Shown here piece by piece: positions 24,232 through 30,669 of a stretch of 35,346 bases of DNA. How positions within the stretch are numbered: the first letter of the stretch is position 1; each line of letters begins with the position of its first letter. The notes beneath the pieces are model-generated. The model made no database searches and had not been told where the DNA came from. It worked only from the letters and a program-made list of their open reading frames with translations. Source of the stretch: Peptococcaceae bacterium (lineage in GTDB: Bacteria; Bacillota; Peptococcia; Peptococcales; Peptococcaceae); contig JAUNGU010000017.1 of the NCBI GenBank assembly GCA_030524315.1, positions 1 through 35,346 on the forward strand, in the 5' to 3' direction. Both the position numbers and the translations under genes were made by a program.

Positions 24232-24579
24232 TTATTTTTTCTTTGCTTTCTTTTTATCCTTCTTCTTGGATTTCTTTTTGTCCTTTTTCTTCTCTTGCTT
24301 TTTCTTTTTCTTCTTATCTTTCTTCTTCGACTTCTTCTTTTTGTCGGCTTTCTTCTTATCCTTCTTGGATTTTTTTGCGGCTTTCTTTTTCTTCACTGGC
24401 GCTTCTTCCTCGAGGGGTTCGGCTTCGCTGACGATGATGGCGTCTTCGGTGGCGGCGACGAGGATGGGTGCCATTTCTAGGGTGAGGTCGCCGGTGGTTT
24501 CTGGGGCGTCATCTTCTGGCAGCGGTGGCACGAGGCGAGTGGCGTCTAGGAGTTCTTTGTCGTCGGTTGGGGTGCTCAT
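24232..24579 (-). CDS. protein with acidic N-terminus and poly-lysine tail, coupled to PPK2
   Basis: I do not recognise this 115-aa protein. Residues 1-62 are acidic (17 Asp/Glu, about two basic residues) and proline-containing. Residues 63-115 are almost pure lysine: 39 of 53 positions, in KKK blocks broken by single S, D, A or QE (for example KKKSKKKDKKK, which occurs twice). It has no signal peptide or membrane helix and is probably disordered. Its ATG overlaps the PPK2 stop (ATGA), with AGGAAG just upstream inside ppk2, so the two are made together. Lysine-rich stretches bind polyphosphate, and eukaryotic acidic/serine/lysine tracts are polyphosphate targets. A polyphosphate-binding partner or modulator of the kinase is therefore my inference. 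A DNA- or RNA-binding tail is the main alternative. Confidence 0.85.
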   Translation of the reverse strand: MSTPTDDKELLDATRLVPPLPEDDAPETTGDLTLEMAPILVAATEDAIIVSEAEPLEEEAPVKKKKAAKKSKKDKKKADKKKKSKKKDKKKKKKQEKKKDKKKSKKKDKKKAKKK

Positions 24580-26126
24580 TGGTCGGTCTTCCTTTCTTCA
24601 TTAACAGGTGCGGCGTTGTCATCAGCAATGTCTTGTTCGATGGTTTTTTCGAGGTCCTTGGCAGGATGGTGGACGCCTTTTTTCTCCAGGGCTTTGCTGG
24701 CGGCGTCGATGAAGTGCTCGAGGACGTGGATGCGCGCGTATTGCTTGCTCATGCTTGGGAGCACGATCCATGGCGCGTGCATCGAGGAGGTGCGCACGAC
24801 CATGTCGTTCATGGCGTCGACGTAGGCGTCAAACTTGTCGTGGTTGCGCCAGTCTTCGGCGGTAATTTTGTAGTTCTTTTCGGGGGTGTTTTCACGGTCC
24901 TTGAAGCGTGCGAGTTGTTCTTCCTTGTCGATAATCAGGAGGAACTTGAGGATGATGTAGCCGTCGGCGCAGAGGGATTCTTCCATTTCGTTGATCTCGG
25001 CGTAGGCTTCCTGCCAGCGCTGGGTGTTGGCAAAGCCTTCGATGCGCTCGACCATGACGCGACCATACCAGCTGCGGTCGTAGATGGTGAGGTGGCCGGG
25101 CGTTGGGAAGGTTTGGTAGAAGCGCCAGAGATAGTGGTGTGCGAGCTCGTACTTGGTTGGCGCGGCGGTGGTGGCGACGCTGTAGCTGCGCGGGTCCATC
25201 TGGCGGGTGAGGCGCTTGATGCAGCCGCCCTTGCCCGAGGCGTCGGTGCCTTCAAAGACGACGATCGTCGGGATCTGGTGCAGATAGAGCTGATAGAGGA
25301 GCTCGGCGGCGGTTTTTTGCAGCGGGCGCAGACGCTCGCGGTACTCTTTTTCGTCGAGGGTCTTGGTCAGGTCTACCTGGGACAGGGGCTTGTTGATGAC
25401 TGGTGGCAGAGGCTGCGCCGTGGTTGGCTCGGGTTTGTCGAGGTGCCACTGGAGGTTTTGGATGAGGGTGACGAGGATTTGCTTGGACGCCTTCTTTTTG
25501 TCGGCGGCGTCGATGACGCGCCATGGACAGGCGAGGGTGCCGGTGTCGTTGAGAATGCGTTCAAAATGGTGGCGGAATTTTTTGTAATGCTTGAGCTGGT
25601 ACTTGTCAAAGTCTTCCAAGAGAAAGCTACGGCTCTTGTCCTTGGCGAGATCGTCGAGGGATTTTTCCATTTCCTCCTCGCTCTGGTCCATGAAAAATTT
25701 CACCACCAGGCAGCCGTCGTCGGTGAGCAGGCGCTCGACAAAGGAAATGTCGCGCACCTCGTGGAGGTAATCCACCTCGTTGATGTCGGGATGGTGCATG
25801 AGCTCGCGGTAGAAGCTGTGGTCAAAAATGGCGACGCGGCCGTGTACCGGGAAGGATTGGAAAAATCGCCAGAGCATCGGGTGCGCCTTGTCGACGTCGG
25901 TGGCGTCGGCAAACTGGGTGAGGTGATAGTAGCGCGGGTCGAGCTCGCGCACGAGGTCGTTTAAGATCTGGCCCTTGCCGGTGCCCTCCCAGCCCGAAAG
26001 GAGAATGAGCAGGCTCTTATCTGTGTCCTTGAGCTGGCGCTGCAGGGTCGCCAATTTTTCGCCGAGCTCAGAAATTTTGAGCTGCATCAGGGGATCGTCC
26101 TTGGGAAAATCGAGTTTTTTTAACAT
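24576..26126 (-). CDS. two-domain polyphosphate:AMP phosphotransferase (PPK2 family)
   Basis: This 516-aa enzyme has two tandem PPK2 domains, the arrangement of class II PPK2 (polyphosphate:AMP phosphotransferase), which uses polyphosphate to turn AMP, or a related NMP, into the diphosphate. Domain 2 is the likely catalytic half: Walker A EGTDASGKGG at 292-301, Walker B and lid in YDRSWYGRVMVER at 349-361, and EDWRNHDKFDAY near 424. Domain 1 (about 15-230) has the variant loop GWEGTGKG at 45-52 and FDHSFYREL, less typical and perhaps structural. AAAGGAG precedes the ATG. The downstream lysine-tail gene is translationally coupled. No ppk1 or ppx is in the window. Confidence 0.93.
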   Translation of the reverse strand: MLKKLDFPKDDPLMQLKISELGEKLATLQRQLKDTDKSLLILLSGWEGTGKGQILNDLVRELDPRYYHLTQFADATDVDKAHPMLWRFFQSFPVHGRVAIFDHSFYRELMHHPDINEVDYLHEVRDISFVERLLTDDGCLVVKFFMDQSEEEMEKSLDDLAKDKSRSFLLEDFDKYQLKHYKKFRHHFERILNDTGTLACPWRVIDAADKKKASKQILVTLIQNLQWHLDKPEPTTAQPLPPVINKPLSQVDLTKTLDEKEYRERLRPLQKTAAELLYQLYLHQIPTIVVFEGTDASGKGGCIKRLTRQMDPRSYSVATTAAPTKYELAHHYLWRFYQTFPTPGHLTIYDRSWYGRVMVERIEGFANTQRWQEAYAEINEMEESLCADGYIILKFLLIIDKEEQLARFKDRENTPEKNYKITAEDWRNHDKFDAYVDAMNDMVVRTSSMHAPWIVLPSMSKQYARIHVLEHFIDAASKALEKKGVHHPAKDLEKTIEQDIADDNAAPVNEERKTDQ

Positions 26127-26172
26127 ATGATCACTCCTTTACCAGGAATATATTTCTTCTTTACTTACTCAT

Positions 26173-26181
26173 ATTATAGCA
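26173..26181 (-). promoter_or_regulatory. extended -10 promoter of ppk2
   Basis: On the minus strand TGCTATAAT gives a perfect -10 box with TGn extension, 47 bp before the start. No clear -35 box is seen; the sequence there is CGAAATTTTGCGC, related to the AT-core motif found at other promoters. Confidence 0.65.
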
Positions 26182-26263
26182 TGGCGCAGGCGCAAAATTT
26201 CGTTTATTTGTCGACAATATTGAAAAGTCTGTGAAAAATAGGCGTCACAATTGGCTCGCGGGC

Positions 26264-26296
26264 AAAAAAATTGAGCCACCGCAGCGGGTGGCTCAG
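26264..26296 (-). terminator. intrinsic terminator of the MFS gene
   Basis: On the minus strand GAGCCACC pairs perfectly with GGTGGCTC (26273-26280 with 26287-26294), followed by AATTTTTTT. Confidence 0.92.
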
Positions 26297-26298
26297 AA

Positions 26299-27723
26299 TT
26301 ATTTGGCAGGGGAGATGGTTTTGATTTTCTTTTTGCCGTCCTTGACGGTGAAGAAGGCGAGGATCAGCGCAAAAAGCATGAACATTGCCGAGGCGGCAAA
26401 GGAGACGCGCAGCCCAAAGAGGCTGTCGGCCTTGGTGACGGCGTCTCCACCGGCGGCCATCGTCTGCACCATCATGTAGATCGAGACGAAAATCGCCGTG
26501 CCCACAGAGCCAGCGATCTGGCGCAGGGTGTTGAAGACGGCGTTGGCGTGGGGCACCGATTCGCCACGGAAGGCGGCCATGCTCCAGGTGTTGACGGGCA
26601 TCATCACGAGGTTGATGCCGCAGATGCGCACCGTGTACACCAGTGCAATGTACAGGAGCCCCGATTCCTCGGTGAAGGTCGCATAGAGGAAGCTGCCAAT
26701 GGTCAGCATCGTCAGCCCAAAGAGAATGACCGGGCGGCCGCCGATGCGGTCAAAAACCGAGCCCACCACAGGATTGATGGCGGCGGCAATGAGGGCCGCT
26801 GGCATCATGACCAAGGCCGAGACGAGGGCGCTGTAGCCGTGGACGTCCTGCAAATAAATTGGCGTGAGAATCCCGCCGACGAGCAGCGCCGCGTTGATGA
26901 TCATACCGATGATGAGCCCGGCGGTGAAATTGTGGCTCTGGAAGCAATCAAAACGCAAGAGCGGCTCCTCGAGCTTGCTTTGGCGCTTGACAAAAATGTA
27001 GATGATCACCGCGCCCAAAATCAGCGGCACATACACGTGCGCCGAGAGCCAGCCGTAGCTGCCCACCGAGCTAAAGCCGTAGAGCAGGCCGCCAAAGCCC
27101 AGGGTCGATAGGAGCACTGACGTCTTGTCCAGCGGCACGTGGCCCGTTTCGCCAATGTGAGGCATGACCACGGCGCAGAGGATGATGTCGAGGACGATGA
27201 AGGGCACGAGCCCGAGGAAGACCGTGTTCCAGCCGTAGTTGTCGACGACAAAGCCGGCGATGGATGGGCCGATGGCCGGTGCCACGCTAAAGACCATCCC
27301 CACCATGCCCATGGCCTTGCCGCGTTGGCTAGGCGGATAGACCATCAGCACCGTCGCCGACAAAAGCGGCATGAGAATGCCAAAGCCCAGCGCCTGGAGC
27401 ACGCGCGCCACCAAAAGCAGAACGAAGGAATGGGAGAGCCCGGCGCAGAGGGTGCCCAGGCCAAAAATGGTCATTGCTAGCAGATAGAGCTGGCGAGTGG
27501 TAAAGCGCGCCATTAAATAAGCGCTGCATGGGATCATAATCCCGTTGATCAGGAGAAAGATTGTCGTCAGCCATTGGCCGTCGGCGGCATCGATGTGCAA
27601 ATCCTGCATAATGCTAGGCAGCGCAGGGCTGAGGATGGTCTGGTTGATCCCACCCAAGAAACAGCCGATGAGCATTAGATAGATCATATTGCGATCACGT
27701 GAACTAATTTGTTGTCTTGCCAA
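26299..27723 (-). CDS. MFS drug exporter, DHA2 (EmrB/QacA) type
   Basis: This 474-aa membrane protein has about fourteen hydrophobic helices, the DHA2 pattern of proton-driven drug exporters. Motif A appears as YLMARFTTRQLYL in loop 2-3, and GPSIAGFVVDNYGWNTVF resembles motif C, the antiporter signature. The start is TTG at 27723, nine bases after AAGGAGG; the first ATG lies 12 codons inside, close to the first helix, and longer readings lack a ribosome binding site. It lies downstream of the SCIFF precursor on the same strand, but two terminator-like hairpins separate them, so co-expression would need readthrough. An export role for a SCIFF product is possible but unsupported. Confidence 0.9.
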   Translation of the reverse strand: MARQQISSRDRNMIYLMLIGCFLGGINQTILSPALPSIMQDLHIDAADGQWLTTIFLLINGIMIPCSAYLMARFTTRQLYLLAMTIFGLGTLCAGLSHSFVLLLVARVLQALGFGILMPLLSATVLMVYPPSQRGKAMGMVGMVFSVAPAIGPSIAGFVVDNYGWNTVFLGLVPFIVLDIILCAVVMPHIGETGHVPLDKTSVLLSTLGFGGLLYGFSSVGSYGWLSAHVYVPLILGAVIIYIFVKRQSKLEEPLLRFDCFQSHNFTAGLIIGMIINAALLVGGILTPIYLQDVHGYSALVSALVMMPAALIAAAINPVVGSVFDRIGGRPVILFGLTMLTIGSFLYATFTEESGLLYIALVYTVRICGINLVMMPVNTWSMAAFRGESVPHANAVFNTLRQIAGSVGTAIFVSIYMMVQTMAAGGDAVTKADSLFGLRVSFAASAMFMLFALILAFFTVKDGKKKIKTISPAK

Positions 27724-27791
27724 AAAAATCAACCTCCTTATTTTTTGTTTTTGTCGTGGCGGCAGGGCGGCTTGACAACCCTGCAGAGAAT

Positions 27792-27820
27792 AAAAAAAAT
27801 TGCGCCCTTGCGGTTGCAAT
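27792..27820 (-). terminator. terminator-like hairpin upstream of the MFS gene
   Basis: On the minus strand ATTGC and GCAAT close a stem with inner CC/GG pairs, two mismatches and a GCAA loop, followed by eight T. A second hairpin with GCAGGG/CCCTGC arms follows at about 27761-27785. Together they look like an untranslated leader in front of the MFS gene. Confidence 0.6.
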
Positions 27821-27860
27821 CTTTTTGAGAAAAGTATCCGATTCCAAAAGCACTCAAAAT

Positions 27861-27888
27861 ATAAAAGACCCGCGCCACAGGCAGGTCT
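27861..27888 (-). terminator. terminator after the SCIFF gene
   Basis: On the minus strand AGACC and GGTCT (plus-strand 27884-27888 and 27866-27870) close a stem with inner GCC/GGC pairs, followed by TTTTAT. It lies 13 bp after the SCIFF stop codon. Confidence 0.65.
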
Positions 27889-27900
27889 CTCGGGATGGGA

Positions 27901-28041
27901 TTAGTGCTTGCAAACTTGGTTGCCTACGGTGCAGCTTGTTTTGCATGCCGATTGGCAAGAGGTCTGGCATTCGCCGCAGCCACCAGTCTTCAAAGTTTTT
28001 TGGAGCTTTTGTGCGCTGACGGTTTTGATGTGTTTGGACAT
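27901..28041 (-). CDS. SCIFF ranthipeptide precursor (six cysteines in about 45 residues)
   Basis: A 46-aa ribosomal peptide. It begins MSKHIKTVSAQKLQKTLK and continues with GCGECQTSCQSACKTSC then TVGNQVCKH; cysteines are at 22, 25, 29, 33, 37 and 44. The block CGECQTSCQSACKTSCT is the near-invariant hallmark of SCIFF peptides, which are widespread in Clostridia. In known systems a radical SAM enzyme with extra iron-sulfur clusters links Cys sulfur to residues such as Thr (ranthipeptide thioethers). AAAGGGG precedes the ATG, and a strong promoter lies at 28077-28105. The usual adjacent maturase gene is absent from this window; the flanking genes are an MFS exporter and a GNAT protein. The mature product's role is not known, although quorum-sensing-like roles have been proposed in clostridia. 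Confidence 0.96.
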   Translation of the reverse strand: MSKHIKTVSAQKLQKTLKTGGCGECQTSCQSACKTSCTVGNQVCKH

Positions 28042-28076
28042 ATTCCAATACCCCTTTCAGATAAATTTACTATAAT

Positions 28077-28105
28077 AGTATAGCATGAGTTTTTTAAGGT
28101 GACAA
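28077..28105 (-). promoter_or_regulatory. promoter of the SCIFF gene
   Basis: On the minus strand TTGTCA (28100-28105) and TATACT (28077-28082) are 17 bp apart, with TGC before the -10 box. The -35 box is half of an inverted repeat, TGACAA (28100-28105) and TTGTCA (28119-28124) on the plus strand, which could be an operator. Confidence 0.85.
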
Positions 28106-28174
28106 GCACTAAGCGCGATTGTCATTTTTTTAGCGAGATTTTTTGGTTGAGCGTTTTCCGCTGGCGGCTCGCTG

Positions 28175-28183
28175 TGGTAAAAT
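28175..28183 (+). promoter_or_regulatory. extended -10 promoter of the 28214 GNAT gene
   Basis: TGGTAAAAT places TAAAAT at 28178-28183 with a TGn extension, 30 bp before the start codon. The -35 region (TTTCCG) is poor. Confidence 0.55.
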
Positions 28184-28213
28184 AAATCGATTAATCGTGG
28201 GGAGGGACGAGGC

Positions 28214-28780
28214 GTGGCCTTTTTCAAAAATTTATTTCATCCGCTGGTGGCGCAGCCGACCAGCCATCTCACAGACGGCGAAATTTTCTTGCTCCTGCGC
28301 CAATACCAGTGGGGCTCGGCCTACGTTGGCGGGCTGCCGAGCTATTTTTTTAGCATTGTCGACGCCACAGAAATGCGCCGCGAATTTGGCCGCTGTGATC
28401 TGCGCGTGGGCATGCATCCGGAGCTGGCTTACGCGGGCCACATTGGCTATCGCGTGCATACGCCTTACCGCGGCCACCACTATGCCCTCAAGGCCTCGCG
28501 GCTGTTGTTGCATTTTGCCTACGAGCTGGGGCTGCGCGAGTGCATCATCACCTGCGACCCCGACAACGCGCCGAGCCGTCGCACGCTGATGGCGCTCGGC
28601 GGCGAGCTGGTGCGAACGGTGCGGGTGCCCTCCGATTCGGCGTGCTACGCGGCAGGCGACCGGGAAAAATGCCAGTTTTTCTATCACACAGCCGATTATT
28701 TTGACCCAGCGCGCCACGACGCGCGCGTAGAATTTGTCACCGGCGACGATGCGACATTCTTGAGAAAGAATGAAATATAA
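28214..28780 (+). CDS. GNAT-family N-acetyltransferase
   Basis: This 188-aa protein has the GNAT core: GHIGYRVHTPYRGHHYALKA covers motif A, with the acetyl-CoA loop in the YRGHHYA part, and CDPDNAPSRRTLMALGGEL is the motif B region typical of RimJ/RimL-like members. The start is GTG at 28214, nine bases after GGGGAGG; no upstream ATG fits. It is not closely similar to the GNAT protein at 23606-24139. It may act on a small molecule or on a protein N-terminus. Confidence 0.85.
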   Translation: MAFFKNLFHPLVAQPTSHLTDGEIFLLLRQYQWGSAYVGGLPSYFFSIVDATEMRREFGRCDLRVGMHPELAYAGHIGYRVHTPYRGHHYALKASRLLLHFAYELGLRECIITCDPDNAPSRRTLMALGGELVRTVRVPSDSACYAAGDREKCQFFYHTADYFDPARHDARVEFVTGDDATFLRKNEI

Positions 28781-28790
28781 AGCAAACGTA

Positions 28791-28819
28791 TTGACCTTTA
28801 TTTTTTTATCGTGTAAAAT
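28791..28819 (+). promoter_or_regulatory. promoter of the heterodimeric ABC exporter operon
   Basis: TTGACC (28791-28796) and TAAAAT (28814-28819) are 17 bp apart. Transcription would start near 28826, directly before the two leader hairpins. Confidence 0.82.
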
Positions 28820-28827
28820 AACTTAGT

Positions 28828-28899
28828 TGAATGACGCGCAGGGAGAAGCGCCCATTCATCATGCAAAAAATCGGGACCTCGGAGGAGGTCCTTTATTTT
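28828..28899 (+). promoter_or_regulatory. attenuator-like leader of the ABC exporter operon
   Basis: Hairpin 1 has TGAATG (28828-28833) with CATTCA (28853-28858) and inner GCGC/GCGC pairs. Hairpin 2 is GGACCTC-GGAG-GAGGTCC (28874-28891) followed by TTTATTTT, an intrinsic-terminator shape, 22 bp before the start codon. Since it lies between promoter and gene, it probably controls readthrough. The B. subtilis bmrCD exporter is similarly controlled by drug-triggered attenuation in its leader, a suggestive parallel. Confidence 0.65.
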
Positions 28900-28920
28900 C
28901 TACAGAGAGGAAGGGATACC

Positions 28921-30669
28921 ATGCTCAAAACGATTCTCGCAAGCGTACGAGAATACAAACGGCCCACCTTTGTCACGATCTTTTTTGCCGGGATCGAAGC
29001 GCTCTTTGAAATTGTCATCCCCTTTTGGATGAGCTATCTCATCGACCGCGGCATCCAGGCGGGCAATCTCGCCGAGGTCTGGCGCTACGGGCTTTTGCTG
29101 TTGCTCTTTGCGGGGCTGCAAATGTTCAGCGGCGTCATGGCCGCCTACAAGGGCTCAGAGGCGTCGGCAGGATTTTCCGGCAATCTGCGCCACGACATGT
29201 TTGCGCGGGTGCAGGACTACTCCTTTGCCAACATTGACAAATTCTCCACCGCCTCGATTGTCACCCGTCTCACCACCGACATCACCTACATTCGCAACGC
29301 CTACAACATGCTCATTCGCATGGCGGTGCGCTCGCCCTTGATGATGATTTTTGCGATCATCGCTGCCTTTTCGATTAACCGCGAGGTGTCGATGGTCTTT
29401 GTCGTCGTCATGCCGGTGTTGGCAGTGGCGCTGGGACTGATTATTTATTTTTCGTTTCCGATTTTCAACGACATTTTTGCCAATTACGACCACCTCAACA
29501 ACGTCGTCCAGGAGGACATTCGCGGCATTCGCGTCGTCAAATCCTTCAATCGACAGGCCCACGAAATCGGCAAATTCAACGCCGTCAGCGCCATCATCCG
29601 CAGGCTCTATTTTAAGGCCGAGGCGATCATCTCCCTCAACGGCCCGATCATGCAGCTGTGTATGTACGCCTGCATGATGCTCATCAGCTGGTTTGGCGCC
29701 CACGCCATTGTCGCCAGCGGCAACAATGCGGCGCAGGGGCTGACCACCGGCGAGCTCACGGCGCTCTTTACCTACGCCATGCAGATTCTCATGGGAATGA
29801 TGATGATCTCCTTTGTTTTTGTAATGATTCTCATCGCCCTCTCGCCATGTCGCCGCGTTGCCGAAATTCTCACCGAGGAGAGCACCATCACCTCGCCGGA
29901 GGGTGGCGTGCGCACAGTGCGCGACGGCGAGGTCTGCTTTGAGCACGTCTATTTCAATTACCGCGACGCCCAGGACCAGGATGTGCTTTCTGACATCAAC
30001 CTGACCTTCCCGAGCGGCTCGACCATCGGCATCCTCGGCGCCACTGGCGCCTCCAAGAGCTCGCTGGTGCAGCTGATCCCCCGCCTCTACGACGTGGCCA
30101 GCGGCCGCGTGACCGTTGGCGGCGTGGATGTGCGCGATTACGACATCGAGGCCCTGCGCGAGGAGGTGGCGATGGTCCTCCAGAAAAACGAGCTCTTTGG
30201 CGGCAGCATCCGCGACAACCTGCGCTGGGGCAATCCCGACGCCAGCGACGCCGACATTGCCCACGTCTGCGAGCTGGCCTGTGCCGATGAGTTCATCGCG
30301 CAAATGCCGGACGGCTACGACACCCACATCGAGCAGGGCGGCAGCAATGTCTCCGGCGGCCAAAAGCAGCGCCTGTGCATCGCCCGCGCCCTGCTCAAGC
30401 GGCCAAAGATTCTCATTCTCGACGACTCGACCAGCGCCGTCGACACGCGCACCGATGCCAAAATTCAGGCGGGCCTGCGCGAGTACATTCCCGAGACGAC
30501 CAAGATCATCATTGCCCAGCGGGTGTCGTCCTTGGCCCACGCCGATCAGATCGTCGTCATGGATGAGGGCCGCGTCGTCGCCACCGGCGACCACGAGACG
30601 CTCTTGGCCCACTGCGACATTTACCGCGACGTTTACGAGTCGCAACAGAAGGGAGGCATGGAAGAATGA
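28921..30669 (+). CDS. heterodimeric ABC exporter, degenerate-site subunit
   Basis: This 582-aa membrane-ATPase fusion is like TM287/BmrC-type subunits. The six-helix domain covers about residues 15-310. In the ATPase, Walker A is GATGASKSS near 373 (Ser replaces the glycine before Lys), Walker B is ILILDDSTSAVD near 498 with Asp in place of the catalytic Glu, and the switch residue is Gln (Q534 in IIIAQRVSS). The signature VSGGQKQR is intact. This is the expected pattern for the subunit that contributes the inactive ATP site. I chose ATG 28921 with GAGAGGAAGGG; an in-frame ATG at 28831 lies in the leader hairpin. It overlaps the partner gene by ATGA. Confidence 0.93.
   Translation: MLKTILASVREYKRPTFVTIFFAGIEALFEIVIPFWMSYLIDRGIQAGNLAEVWRYGLLLLLFAGLQMFSGVMAAYKGSEASAGFSGNLRHDMFARVQDYSFANIDKFSTASIVTRLTTDITYIRNAYNMLIRMAVRSPLMMIFAIIAAFSINREVSMVFVVVMPVLAVALGLIIYFSFPIFNDIFANYDHLNNVVQEDIRGIRVVKSFNRQAHEIGKFNAVSAIIRRLYFKAEAIISLNGPIMQLCMYACMMLISWFGAHAIVASGNNAAQGLTTGELTALFTYAMQILMGMMMISFVFVMILIALSPCRRVAEILTEESTITSPEGGVRTVRDGEVCFEHVYFNYRDAQDQDVLSDINLTFPSGSTIGILGATGASKSSLVQLIPRLYDVASGRVTVGGVDVRDYDIEALREEVAMVLQKNELFGGSIRDNLRWGNPDASDADIAHVCELACADEFIAQMPDGYDTHIEQGGSNVSGGQKQRLCIARALLKRPKILILDDSTSAVDTRTDAKIQAGLREYIPETTKIIIAQRVSSLAHADQIVVMDEGRVVATGDHETLLAHCDIYRDVYESQQKGGMEE

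Noticed and set aside
28831-28920. Longer N-terminus for the ABC subunit starting at ATG 28831
   Set aside because: It would begin about five bases after the predicted transcription start with no ribosome binding site and run through both leader hairpins. ATG 28921 has a good site and begins the conserved sequence.
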